From Candidatus Nitrosocosmicus agrestis (GTDB lineage: Archaea; Thermoproteota; Nitrososphaeria; Nitrososphaerales; Nitrososphaeraceae): 64,000 nucleotides of DNA. The notes under the pieces were generated by a model, which was not told the DNA's origin, did not search any database, and saw nothing but the letters and a program-made list of their open reading frames with translations. The DNA is taken from assembly GCF_008389435.1 (NCBI RefSeq), contig NZ_VUYS01000017.1, positions 1-64,000 on the forward strand, written 5' to 3'. Position 1 is the stretch's first letter; each line of letters opens with the position of its first letter. The position numbers and the translations under genes were made by a program. Below, one piece after another: positions 9,435-18,660 of the stretch.

Positions 9435-9755
9435 ATGGCGCAAGAACTGTCCCTATATAAACGAAATGTTGAAAAAATAATCATGAATAAATACCTTGAT
9501 GATCAACATCTAGCTACAGCAATGTCGATATCAAATGATATAGATGAAGTATCTACTTGCATTGTTTGTCCACACTGCAGACTAAAGTCACAGAAAGATT
9601 GGATTGTAAAGCATCTGGAATCAAAAAAAAGACCAAGGATCCGAATTTCATTGGTATACTTTAGATGCGTGGCCTGTAATGAGATTACCAAGATAAATGA
9701 TCCAAAACTAATAAAATTTATTGACTATGAGGTAATGAAAAATGATCAGTTTTAG
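9435..9755 (+). CDS. Small zinc-ribbon protein of unknown function
   Basis: A 106-residue protein with two Cys pairs, CPHC near residue 45 and CVAC near residue 80. They are separated by a basic segment (KSQKDWIVKHLESKKRPRIR), the layout of a treble-clef/zinc-ribbon fold. The N-terminal 40 residues are helical and polar. No signal peptide or membrane helix. I do not recognise a named family. It stands alone, 156 bp after gatB and convergent with the next gene. Nucleic-acid binding is plausible from the basic ribbon but is only inference. Confidence 0.7.
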   Translation: MAQELSLYKRNVEKIIMNKYLDDQHLATAMSISNDIDEVSTCIVCPHCRLKSQKDWIVKHLESKKRPRIRISLVYFRCVACNEITKINDPKLIKFIDYEVMKNDQF

Positions 9756-9811
9756 ATGCAATATTTTAATTTTAACCTAATTTGACTAAAATTTCTCAAT
9801 CGCCTTTTGAT

Positions 9812-11074
9812 TCACGAAACATCAGAATTGAGATCTTTTTTTCCTTCAATAAGTGATTTTAGATTCTTCATTACTATAGGCAAAAAGGAGCCTATGTCAG
9901 TTACCACTCCTATAGCTTGAGTAGTGCCTCTATCTAATAATTTGGTTACCACGGGCTGATTAATATCTACTGCAATAACTTTCACAGATGATGGCAGCAT
10001 ATTGCCTACAGCTATTGAATGAAGCATTGTTGACAACATTACAACCAAACTGGCATTATTCAGTACAGACTTGTAAAGGCGTTGAGCTTCAACAATATCT
10101 GTAACTACATCCGGAATTGGACCATCATCTCGGATAGAACCACATAGGACGAATGGAACATCATTTTGAATACACTCATACATAATGCCTTTTTTTAGTA
10201 CTCCCGATTTTACCATGTTCTTAATAGAGCCTGCTTTAAACACTTCATTAACGATGGACATGTGATTTCTATGCCCTCTCACTGCAAGTGTTCCATCGTC
10301 AACATACATTCCAAGGGATGTACCCAACAAAGCATTTTCTATATCATGGACGGCCAAAGCATTGCCAGCCAATACACCATCGACAAATCCCAGTCTTATT
10401 AAACTAGATAATATCTCAGATGCCCCTGAGTGGACCACTACTGGTCCTGCAACCACAACGATTTTCCCACCTGATTTCTTGGTCTTGAATATATCTACTG
10501 CTACTTTTTTTGCTATCTGTTGTGATGGTCTCTCACTTGAACTCGAACTACTCATAAACTGAAATATGTCTATTCCCTCCCTTGGTCTTTCCTGAGGGAC
10601 AATTCTAATTCCTTTCTCACCTGTAACAATTAAATCTCCCTTCTTTACCTCCCTGTTGGTCTTGCATTCAGCTCTATTGTTAATGGGATCGAAGACAATG
10701 CATTTATCCATCATCATTCTATCCACCGAAATCCACTGATTATTGTAGTATAATTGGGTTGCATTATTGGTAGTACTGTAAAAATCATCTGGCAATACCA
10801 TATCTTTTGGTGCTTTTTCACAATTAAAGTTGCTAGTAGAGATACTTGTAGCACCCTCACGATAAAGATTTTCCAGTATATTATGAAGATGGCTCTCTGA
10901 ATTCCCTCGAATCGTCAGCCTAGCATAACTATAATCTTCTTTTCGCTTACCAATGATGAATTCTTCAACAGCAAAGTCGCCCTTAAGGTCCATAACTTTG
11001 TCAAAAATCCGTGTTAGTATTGATGAGTCGACTAAATGACCCTTTACTTCAATTTCTTGTTCGTATTGTTCCAC
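9812..11074 (-). CDS. LOR/SDH-domain protein, TIGR00300 family (archaeal ornithine cyclodeaminase-like)
   Basis: A 420-residue cytosolic protein. The N-terminal region (about 1-185) matches the LOR/SDH domain (EVKGHLVDSSILTRIFDKV..., VLPDDFYSTTNN). The C-terminal region (about 200-410) is a Rossmann-like nucleotide-binding half containing VVVAGPVVVHSGASEILSSL and GFVDGVLAGNALAVHDIE. Family members are described as NAD-dependent ornithine cyclodeaminases making proline and ammonia, also found as the C-terminal part of cyanobacterial arginine-degrading enzymes. Length agrees with the family. It is the last gene of a minus-strand trio with the 110-residue protein (52-bp gap) and the HD hydrolase. 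Exact substrate here is inferred. Confidence 0.85.
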   Translation of the reverse strand: MEQYEQEIEVKGHLVDSSILTRIFDKVMDLKGDFAVEEFIIGKRKEDYSYARLTIRGNSESHLHNILENLYREGATSISTSNFNCEKAPKDMVLPDDFYSTTNNATQLYYNNQWISVDRMMMDKCIVFDPINNRAECKTNREVKKGDLIVTGEKGIRIVPQERPREGIDIFQFMSSSSSSERPSQQIAKKVAVDIFKTKKSGGKIVVVAGPVVVHSGASEILSSLIRLGFVDGVLAGNALAVHDIENALLGTSLGMYVDDGTLAVRGHRNHMSIVNEVFKAGSIKNMVKSGVLKKGIMYECIQNDVPFVLCGSIRDDGPIPDVVTDIVEAQRLYKSVLNNASLVVMLSTMLHSIAVGNMLPSSVKVIAVDINQPVVTKLLDRGTTQAIGVVTDIGSFLPIVMKNLKSLIEGKKDLNSDVS

Positions 11075-11126
11075 TTTGAATCAATCCCAAGTTGACCATT
11101 TATTGGAAGTTAGTATTATAACCATA

Positions 11127-11459
11127 TCAAACAGGTAAAGATACTTTGCCGAAATATTCTTTTAATCTTCCACTTTCAAGAATTTTATTTTTAATGTTTT
11201 CTTTCTTATCTTCTGAAAACCAGTTAGCAATTGCCTTTGCAATACCATTTTTATCACAGATTGCTACTAGGTAACCTTGACTTTCATGCACGATTGCATA
11301 AAAGTTTTCCTCTCCTACCGGCTCCCAACTATTGCTCTTATTGTCTTTCAGTGCTAAAGCTGGCATAGAAGGAGTTTTATCATCGATGAAAGTTGATAAA
11401 AGATCTTGAGCTTCCTTGACCCTTTTTTCACCTATTTTTAGTGCGACAAAGTATTGCAT
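11127..11459 (-). CDS. Conserved-looking hypothetical protein, 110 residues
   Basis: Not recognised. A soluble protein with no signal peptide, starting MQYFVALKIGEKRVKEAQDL, with a central hydrophobic/aromatic segment (NFYAIVHESQGYLVAICD) and a basic C-terminal helix (NKILESGRLKEYFGKV). The pattern suggests a compact alpha/beta fold. It starts one base after the stop of the HD-domain gene and precedes the ornithine-cyclodeaminase-like gene by 52 bp, so co-transcription is very likely. No catalytic motif is visible, so its function is unknown. Confidence 0.75.
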   Translation of the reverse strand: MQYFVALKIGEKRVKEAQDLLSTFIDDKTPSMPALALKDNKSNSWEPVGEENFYAIVHESQGYLVAICDKNGIAKAIANWFSEDKKENIKNKILESGRLKEYFGKVSLPV

Positions 11460-11460
11460 A

Positions 11461-12105
11461 TTATTGTCTACATAAATAGGCTAATATTTCTTTAATTTCG
11501 CTGAGATCAGATTCAATGACTTTAGAGTTTTTGGATTTTGACCTCTCAAATAAGTTGAGATTTTCATTAGTTAACAATGCACCTGAATTCTTAAATGCTT
11601 GCAATTGTTTAGATGTAACATTTTTTCTATTATTTTGATAATAATTTCCCTGAAGTATCATTTCCAATTTATCAATGACATGAACATACTGGGCGTCTAT
11701 AGAAGAAATGGTATTGAATTGATTCCAACTTGTATTTAAGATATTTTTGAATTTGGAAGATGGTAGCCTTTCCATAATATCTTTAAATGTCCTGTTCTCC
11801 AAAGTCTTTTTGCCAGGGTATCTTTTTGAATCTGGAGTTATATCGCCGACGACTGACTCGGCTAAATCATGTACTAGAATCATCTCAATTAATCGTAGTT
11901 TTTTTTTATCCGAGTAAGGACGATTCGAGGTAAAATAAAGAACAAGAACTATCATTAGTAAGGTGTGAGAAGCAACCGTCTCAGGATTTTTTAATTTAAG
12001 TTTATTAACCCAACCTTTCCGGACTATTTCCTTGAGTTTATAAAATGGTGCAGTAATATCTTCTAATTCTCTAATTTTTGTTTGAATGTCATTGTCCAAT
12101 GTCAA
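11461..12105 (-). CDS. HD-domain phosphohydrolase (YfbR/HDDC2-like 5'-deoxynucleotidase)
   Basis: A 214-residue protein with a complete HD metal site: H47 (ASHTLLM), H79-D80 (LVHDLAESVVGDITP) and D145 (VHVIDKLEMIL). The VHDLAE-(S)VVGDITP block is the signature of the HDDC2/YfbR group, which removes phosphate from deoxynucleoside monophosphates. A divalent metal would be bound by these residues. It is the first gene of a minus-strand operon whose next gene begins one base after its stop. Substrate is inferred from family resemblance only. Confidence 0.85.
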   Translation of the reverse strand: MTLDNDIQTKIRELEDITAPFYKLKEIVRKGWVNKLKLKNPETVASHTLLMIVLVLYFTSNRPYSDKKKLRLIEMILVHDLAESVVGDITPDSKRYPGKKTLENRTFKDIMERLPSSKFKNILNTSWNQFNTISSIDAQYVHVIDKLEMILQGNYYQNNRKNVTSKQLQAFKNSGALLTNENLNLFERSKSKNSKVIESDLSEIKEILAYLCRQ

Positions 12106-12367
12106 TTGTCACCCTAAAAATTCAAAAAAGTAAATAACAAAATATGGGGAATGCTTTTTACAAAACTTTCTATATCTGTGAACCTATCAATGCCTACCGT
12201 TAAAATTGTTGCAATAATTGACATAAAAATTGTAATTAATAATATAAAAATAACATTAGTTATCTGAGTCACATTAAAATTCTGTGTAAAGTATTAATTT
12301 AATTCTTGTGACTAAAATGATGACAAAAAACCAACATAGATAAAAATCAATAGTCTCAACCTATGCT

Positions 12368-13042
12368 GTGAAACAAAAGGCTGGCCTGGAATACGCAAGT
12401 GCATTTTTTAGTAAAGACAATTCTGAGAATTATGATCATTTGGTTCATTATGCCACATTTGGAATGGATTCGCGATGGAAAAAAAAAATTTTAGAAAACG
12501 TGGAATCTGATTCAATAGTTTTAGAGCTTGCATGTGGAACTGGAATTCTATCTGCAATTCTTTCGCAGGCGGGAAATACGGTATTGGGCCTAGACTATAC
12601 ATTTTCTTATTTAAAAGTGCTAAAGCAAAAAGGGATTAAGATCCCAGTTGTTAACTCTACAGCTGAGCTTATCCCATTTCGTAGCACCATGTTTGACTAT
12701 ATTATAACTTCATATTTACCTAAATACACAACTCTAGATATTCTCATCAATGAATGTTTCAGATTACTTAAAAGTGGGGGAATGATAATATTACATGACT
12801 TTACATTTCCAAAGTACCGCCTTTATAAAGTAGCTTGGGAAGGGTATTTCAAAATTATTAGCTTATTATGGCGCAAAGATAAAAGATGGAAATATGTATT
12901 TGATGAACTTGATGTACTGATAAGGAGTAGCCAATGGGATTTGAATGTATTCGAAGAACTCGAAAAGTTAAAGTTTAGTCAAATACACAAAAGATATTTA
13001 ACATTTCAAACTTCTGCCATTATTACCGCAATAAAACCATGA
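12368..13042 (+). CDS. Class I SAM-dependent methyltransferase (UbiE/MenG-like)
   Basis: A 224-residue methyltransferase. Motif I is VLELACGTGILSAIL near residue 55; the acidic motif II loop is VLGLDYTFSYLKVL; the post-I/III region has a FDYIITSYLPKY and a LKSGGMIILHDF segment typical of the UbiE/COQ5 group. GTG start at 12368. Its last 4 bases overlap the start of the following UbiA-like membrane protein, implying translational coupling. With that partner and the futalosine genes at 25-29 kb, methylation of a prenylated quinone is a sensible hypothesis, but the small-molecule target cannot be read from the sequence. Confidence 0.85.
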   Translation: MKQKAGLEYASAFFSKDNSENYDHLVHYATFGMDSRWKKKILENVESDSIVLELACGTGILSAILSQAGNTVLGLDYTFSYLKVLKQKGIKIPVVNSTAELIPFRSTMFDYIITSYLPKYTTLDILINECFRLLKSGGMIILHDFTFPKYRLYKVAWEGYFKIISLLWRKDKRWKYVFDELDVLIRSSQWDLNVFEELEKLKFSQIHKRYLTFQTSAIITAIKP

Positions 13043-13740
13043 ATGATGATACGCGACTAAACGAATGGTTTGTCCCAAAATTTGGACCAATCAAATTTCG
13101 CATTATTTGTGGAATGTTATTCCTGCCTTACACTGGAATGTGCGTCTCTTTTGTTGTTTGGGGGGTTTTATTTTCTGGTTCGCTTAGTATTGAAAAATTA
13201 ATTGGAATAATACTAGTATATTTTGTCTCCCTGGGCGTTTCTGCCCATTTTGCTGATAGTATAGGATCTAAAAAACTGAAACCATGGGGTAATATATTTT
13301 CACGAAAACAAGCTTGGTTAATTATCATTTTTGGTCTGGGTTTCTCATACTTTTTAGGAATGCTTCTGGCGATATTATTTGCACCCATGTTGATTATTAT
13401 CGGAATTGTAGAAGGTTTTTTCTTATTTGCATATAATTTCGAGTTATTTGGAGGAAAGTTTCATAACAACTTTTGGTTTAGTGTCTCATGGGGAGCCTTA
13501 CCATTTCTTGCTGGATATGTATTGAGCGTAAATTCTATCACCTTTGAATCTTTATTGTTCTCTGGCATTCCATTTGGGTTGAGTTATGTTGAGATCAAAC
13601 TTTCTAGAAAATATAAGTATCTAAAACGATCCAAAGTAAATAGCGCAATAACAGACCATTATGAGTTTTATCTCAAGGTGTTAAGCCTAAGTGTAATTGG
13701 ATTTACAATTATTTTGACTGGATGGATAATTTTAGTATGA
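13039..13740 (+). CDS. Multi-pass membrane protein, divergent UbiA-like prenyltransferase candidate
   Basis: A 233-residue protein with about seven hydrophobic helices. A polar loop after the second helix reads GVSAHFADSIGSKKLKPWG. It occupies the place of the Asp-rich prenyl-diphosphate site of UbiA enzymes (normally N-D-x-x-D-x-x-x-D) but keeps only one Asp. A later LFAYNFELFGGKFHN loop followed by WGALPFLAGYVL also resembles UbiA architecture. Either it is a divergent prenyltransferase or a UbiA-fold protein that lost catalysis. The overlap with the upstream methyltransferase suggests a joint pathway. Assignment is by pattern, not strong identity. Confidence 0.55.
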   Translation: MNDDTRLNEWFVPKFGPIKFRIICGMLFLPYTGMCVSFVVWGVLFSGSLSIEKLIGIILVYFVSLGVSAHFADSIGSKKLKPWGNIFSRKQAWLIIIFGLGFSYFLGMLLAILFAPMLIIIGIVEGFFLFAYNFELFGGKFHNNFWFSVSWGALPFLAGYVLSVNSITFESLLFSGIPFGLSYVEIKLSRKYKYLKRSKVNSAITDHYEFYLKVLSLSVIGFTIILTGWIILV

Positions 13741-13749
13741 TTTTTTTTT
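13741..13749 (+). terminator. T-rich termination tract
   Basis: Nine consecutive T residues immediately follow the TGA of the membrane protein. This is the usual form of an archaeal transcription terminator, placed between convergent genes. Confidence 0.4.
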
Positions 13750-13800
13750 GAATTACGTCGAATTTTAAAAGGATGAGTATTGTTGATATGAAGATTGTAA

Positions 13801-16800
13801 TTATTTTTTGAGGTTTTTATCATCTCCTTTTTTTACATTATCTCCTTTTTTTACATTATCTAACAAATCGATAAAACTTGTACCCTCTCCGATTTTCTTA
13901 TTATTCTTTAAATGTTTTGCATTCCTTTTTTTTCTGACGCGTCTTATAATGAGTAACGCTATTATTATTACTGCTATAATCATAATCAAGCCGATTGGGT
14001 TGGATGGAGATAAGTATTCACCTATTCCCTGATTTTCATTTATGTTATTCTTTGGGAGATCAATATAAACTATACTGCTTGAATAGACGGTATAAAGATT
14101 TCTCAAATCATCGTAGTATTCAATTTTTAGAGGTACCAAATAGTTTCCAGATGCTGATTTATTACTAGTTGATAGGGGAATGTTGAAAGGTAACGGGGAA
14201 TCTTCTTCCAAGTCGCCCAGATATTGGGGAGTAGTGGATTGAGGACTTACTATCCGTAAACCAGTTATGTTTTCGCCTTTTTGAGCCAACTTGTCTATTT
14301 CCTTATCCAATCTAATTTTATCAGTTATCAATTCTACAGTGGTGAATAACCCTCCTGTATTTCCTTTGTTTAATAGACTACCCACGGCGTTTAATACACC
14401 GCCAATATTGTCTACTGAAACATCATTTACACTAACGTCAATATCACCTACAACGTTAGCTCCAATATTGAATGAATTATTCTTTAGTTGACCATTACTT
14501 ATGTATTCTATAGATACTTTGAATGAGACTGGGTTGTTTATCAAAGAAGTTGAGGCGAAAATTTTAGTTGATAAACTTAGTGTGGACCCAGAGGCAATGG
14601 TACCGATGTTCCATTTAGAATTTCCAAGGATCTCTAATGAGCCTGAATTAACTGATAGGGTTACAACAGCATTACGGATTTCATTGTTGTTATTATTAGA
14701 GATATTGAATTTAAAATCATCTATCTTACCTGCGGTAATGAAAACAGTTTGGCTATTTAGACTTGATGAAGGTTGAGTTTTAGGGGAACTTGGAGGTTGA
14801 TTCGTTTTATTTGGATCATTTATTGTTGTGAAAGTAATTCGGTCTCTATCATTGGTATCAAAATGCAATGGAAACATCTCACTTTCTTTTTCACCGGACA
14901 CAAAAATAGAATTCTCAATCAACTTCTCTGATGGAGTTTGACCTAATTTGCTGGCCGATACACTTAGGCCACCATCAGTATTGTTTGCTGGATTGCTAGG
15001 CGATACACTTAGGCCACCTTCGGGTGGATTGGGAAGTATCCTAAAGCCTATTGTTTTGTCTACCGAATTAGAAATTCCAACCGGATTTACGTAGGTGATT
15101 CTAAGGATAACTTTTTGTAAACTTTCTACAGAATTCATGGAGGGGATGATATTTACGACAAACTCTGCAGATCCACCTGGGGGAATTGTTTTCAAATTAA
15201 ACGTACTTTGTCCAGTGTTAATCAGCGGCATAGACGCACTATCTTCTTGTAAATCTTCGAAAGAAGAATCGTTACCGGTAATTTGACTTGAGGAAGAATC
15301 AGCAACAACCGTTTGATCTGATTCAGATAGCTGCAATATGGATCCAGTTGCAGCCGCTGTACCTCTATTATGAATAATAATCTTCACTGGATTATTTATG
15401 CCTGGTTCTAAGTCAGTAATATTAGCAGTTGCATCCAAAATAGGAACACCAGTAAGATAAAATGGAATCTTGATTTCTTGGGTTCGGTAAGTCCCGATCT
15501 GGGTATCTGGTACCTTGAAGTAGTAAATGGTCAATTCTCCTGTATGTGCACCTATCCTCGCTGATTCTAATACGTTAACTTTGAAATACAGCGTGAAGGT
15601 TTGCCCCGATTTGATAAGATTCCCATTTGAAGCTATAGCAGTGGAATTATCTGGGAGTGGCAATCCGGAGGATATGACTGGTACTGCGCCATTATCTTTC
15701 TCAAATCCACCTGGAAGTTTCAAATATCCTGTTATTCCATTGATGTCAGAGAATCCGTTATTTGATAATTCTACCGCCAGTATAGATCTACCATCTCCTG
15801 GTGCCACTGCCTTCTGTATTGTAGATTTGGTAAATGAACTCGATGTTGAAGCAGAATTACTCTGGAGGGGTGCATCCACCGCCCAATATGAATCAACGAA
15901 TCCATTATTAACACTGGAGGTTTCACCACCATTCAAAATCGCACTGTCGACTAGAAGCGGGTATGAAGCTTTTATTTCTTTGGTTTCCTGTACACTATCA
16001 GTGAACGTTATCCTTAGAGGAAGCATTATTGTATGAGCAGATTCTGAGTTACTGTTTGTTATATTATTTTTCCATAGATTATAGAATTTGAAAATATCAG
16101 ATTCGGATAGAGGTATGCTAAATGGAATCGGTTGGTTTACAGGCAAATCTCCCAGATACTCCCCAAGGCTGGAATCTGGATTCGTAAAATATGTTTTGGA
16201 TTGCTGATTACCCTGAGTTAAGGAGGTGCCGTCTTCAACTATATTAATCTTTGAGAATTTAGCGATGAAATTCCCTTGATTAAGAACATTACCGACCAGA
16301 TTATAAGTATTTCCTATGGGGCGTATTTGCAGATCGTTAATGGTTGGTTTTATTTCACCTTTTACAATAGCACCAAGACTAAATGTGGATGTCTTAATTT
16401 CTTGGTTATTTTTTAAATACTGAACTTTGACCGTAAAGAAGATGGGATTTCCTATCAACGAAGGTGCCGCGAATACACTTGTCGTAATAGTATTTGGTCC
16501 ATCGTTTAAATTGGGGATATTCCAAACGGAGTTGCCCACTATTTTAACTGATGGAGATTGAGGCGATATCGTTACACCCAAGTCTGAAATTAAATTATTA
16601 TTATTATTATTATTATTTTCAAAGTTATTTAAGCTGAAGCTTATATTTTGAACCTTACCAGCAACTATTTCTAATTGTTTGTTACTTGAATTTGGGCTTT
16701 GAGTACTAATTGGTTTGAGACCTGCCATCAATTTTCCTTGATCAAAAGGAGTGTATACAGTGCTCATAGGGAAAGACTGATATGGGTAGATGTTAGCAAC

Positions 16801-18423
16801 TGTGGTAATTTTTGACTGTTCTGAAGTCTGCAATAGGTTTTTTATACCTGACTGTAGAACGTTACCTGACTGAAAGTAATTTCCATTTTCAGAATTAGAA
16901 TTGGCGGGTGATACATAAAAGTCATTTTGAGGAGATGTTGGGACTACTTGTACACCCATCAAGTGGTTTACAGTTTTCTTATTTCCGTAGGCGTCATTAT
17001 ATGAAACTCGAATATCTATATTCTGGAGTGAATTCCCAGAGGATGCTGGTGGAAATATCACAGGATCAATTTTAAACTGTTGCTGGGGTGATATAGTTCC
17101 AATATCAAAAACCGTATTTCCAAGATTGATATACGGGACTTGAGTGGATGTTCTACTGGATGATATCGTAGAATTGTCTTGACTGTCTGAAGCAACGCCG
17201 CTGTTGGTTATTTGGGTATTACTATTTAGAACTTCCACGGTTACACCTGTAGCAACTGCACTGCCTACGTTGTTAATATCAATATTCAAGGTATTAGCCG
17301 AGCCTGCCTTCGCATTAAGTATATCTAAACCCATGTTTGGATTTCTAACACCATAACCATTTAGATTCGGAGCTATTGATCCAACATCTGCGCCCTTTAT
17401 TTCGATCAAAACTTTGCCTGTCAACCTAAAAGGCACTTCAATATTTGCGGTTCGAAAATCCTTTTTAGACTGTTCGGTAAGTTTAAAATATTTTATTTTT
17501 AACTCCCCATGATATTCCTTACCTATTTGCGTGTTACTAGAGATATTTACTGGAAAGTACAACACAAATGATTGTCCAGCTTTTACAACTCCATTGTAAG
17601 AAGATATGGCAGTATCTGAGTCTACATTATCAGGAGTCACCAATGCCTTGAACCCTTTTGGAAAATCAAAATATCCCTTTACGCCTGAAATATCTGAAAA
17701 ACCTTGATTGATGACAGTTACTGCCAATACTGAATTCCCTTCACCTGGTCCTACTTCTTGACGCGCTACCGGTGGCATTTGTTGTGCGGTTACCTGCCCG
17801 GACGAAATGCTTGCAACAACGGTTTCTGGAGCAACATTATTTGTCCAATATGAATCCACAAATGTGAGTTTGACTGGGCCTTTTATGTTTCGAGGGCCAT
17901 TCTGATTATTCTGATTATTCTGATTATTGTGGCCTGAATTGTCATTATGATGTTCATCTTTATCTTCATAAGACTTGGTTTTATGATGGACCTTAACATA
18001 AGTAGAGTCTCCTCTACTTTCATCATTTGCATTTGTGTCAACTTCATTAGATTCTGATTTCGAATTAAAGTCTTCTTCCGAATTCTCTACACCAATATGT
18101 TTTACATGAGTAATCTCTGAATTGGTCACAATATTATTAACATCATTAGTTTCTTCATCTGCTAGATCAGATTTGATTGTGCTTTCCTTTTCGGAAACTA
18201 TCTCAGATTCAGGTCCCGTAGTGAAGTCTTTCATAGAATCCATGTTAAGGAGCGATTGAGATGATACTTCAATGGGTAATTGAATTAGCGATGGGTCTTC
18301 AGAAAATCCATTTACTGAGGAAAGTAAGTGCACTGGAATAACGCTATTGCTTATTAATAGAATCATAAGCGCAATTGATTGTATTGAAAAATTACAATAA
18401 TTTATAGATTTTAGCCACATCAA
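13801..18423 (-). CDS. Giant membrane-anchored surface protein with two homologous halves
   Basis: A 1540-residue protein. An N-terminal hydrophobic segment (about 14-38) acts as signal peptide. An acidic Ser/Glu/Asn-rich region follows (40-180), including a His/Asn/Gln-rich run near 155-177. Two long homologous halves come next, beginning with VDSYW at about 189 and about 843. Each has a GPGEGNSVLAV-like or APGDGRSILAV-like block, an N-x-GFSDI-x-G motif and a later CARDB/NEW3-like beta-sandwich series. A single transmembrane helix (about 1478-1498) is followed by a Lys-rich cytoplasmic tail with a KKGDNVKKGD repeat. This is the layout of an archaeal S-layer-associated or adhesive cell-surface protein. 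Many N-x-S/T sites fit glycosylation. Homopolymeric Asn (about 604-611) is encoded by an ATT-type microsatellite. Confidence 0.85.
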   Translation of the reverse strand: MMWLKSINYCNFSIQSIALMILLISNSVIPVHLLSSVNGFSEDPSLIQLPIEVSSQSLLNMDSMKDFTTGPESEIVSEKESTIKSDLADEETNDVNNIVTNSEITHVKHIGVENSEEDFNSKSESNEVDTNANDESRGDSTYVKVHHKTKSYEDKDEHHNDNSGHNNQNNQNNQNGPRNIKGPVKLTFVDSYWTNNVAPETVVASISSGQVTAQQMPPVARQEVGPGEGNSVLAVTVINQGFSDISGVKGYFDFPKGFKALVTPDNVDSDTAISSYNGVVKAGQSFVLYFPVNISSNTQIGKEYHGELKIKYFKLTEQSKKDFRTANIEVPFRLTGKVLIEIKGADVGSIAPNLNGYGVRNPNMGLDILNAKAGSANTLNIDINNVGSAVATGVTVEVLNSNTQITNSGVASDSQDNSTISSSRTSTQVPYINLGNTVFDIGTISPQQQFKIDPVIFPPASSGNSLQNIDIRVSYNDAYGNKKTVNHLMGVQVVPTSPQNDFYVSPANSNSENGNYFQSGNVLQSGIKNLLQTSEQSKITTVANIYPYQSFPMSTVYTPFDQGKLMAGLKPISTQSPNSSNKQLEIVAGKVQNISFSLNNFENNNNNNNNLISDLGVTISPQSPSVKIVGNSVWNIPNLNDGPNTITTSVFAAPSLIGNPIFFTVKVQYLKNNQEIKTSTFSLGAIVKGEIKPTINDLQIRPIGNTYNLVGNVLNQGNFIAKFSKINIVEDGTSLTQGNQQSKTYFTNPDSSLGEYLGDLPVNQPIPFSIPLSESDIFKFYNLWKNNITNSNSESAHTIMLPLRITFTDSVQETKEIKASYPLLVDSAILNGGETSSVNNGFVDSYWAVDAPLQSNSASTSSSFTKSTIQKAVAPGDGRSILAVELSNNGFSDINGITGYLKLPGGFEKDNGAVPVISSGLPLPDNSTAIASNGNLIKSGQTFTLYFKVNVLESARIGAHTGELTIYYFKVPDTQIGTYRTQEIKIPFYLTGVPILDATANITDLEPGINNPVKIIIHNRGTAAATGSILQLSESDQTVVADSSSSQITGNDSSFEDLQEDSASMPLINTGQSTFNLKTIPPGGSAEFVVNIIPSMNSVESLQKVILRITYVNPVGISNSVDKTIGFRILPNPPEGGLSVSPSNPANNTDGGLSVSASKLGQTPSEKLIENSIFVSGEKESEMFPLHFDTNDRDRITFTTINDPNKTNQPPSSPKTQPSSSLNSQTVFITAGKIDDFKFNISNNNNNEIRNAVVTLSVNSGSLEILGNSKWNIGTIASGSTLSLSTKIFASTSLINNPVSFKVSIEYISNGQLKNNSFNIGANVVGDIDVSVNDVSVDNIGGVLNAVGSLLNKGNTGGLFTTVELITDKIRLDKEIDKLAQKGENITGLRIVSPQSTTPQYLGDLEEDSPLPFNIPLSTSNKSASGNYLVPLKIEYYDDLRNLYTVYSSSIVYIDLPKNNINENQGIGEYLSPSNPIGLIMIIAVIIIALLIIRRVRKKRNAKHLKNNKKIGEGTSFIDLLDNVKKGDNVKKGDDKNLKK

Positions 18424-18426
18424 TTA

Positions 18427-18660
18427 TCACGTTACAAAATCAAAGTTATAATTTGACTTTGAAAATGAAATAATCCCACATTTAGTTTTTCTAAAATTCA
18501 CAATAGAGTTTAGTAAATTTCCTATAGTTTCTTCAGACCTGCATGTATTTCTGTTTGAAATATATTTTACAATTTTATGAAAAACATTACTATCATTCTT
18601 AACTAGAGTAATCAAAGTACTTTCAATAATCTCAGTATTCAAATTTATTTTCCAGCACAA
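18427..18660 (-). CDS. Possible small protein upstream of the surface protein
   Basis: A 77-residue frame starting at TTG and ending 3 bases before the start of the giant surface protein, so the two could be cotranscribed. The sequence is polar with a Cys at positions 2, 39 and 61 and no membrane helix or signal. I do not recognise a family. The AT-rich setting and rare start codon leave open that it is a chance frame in the leader of the large gene. Confidence 0.3.
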   Translation of the reverse strand: MCWKINLNTEIIESTLITLVKNDSNVFHKIVKYISNRNTCRSEETIGNLLNSIVNFRKTKCGIISFSKSNYNFDFVT

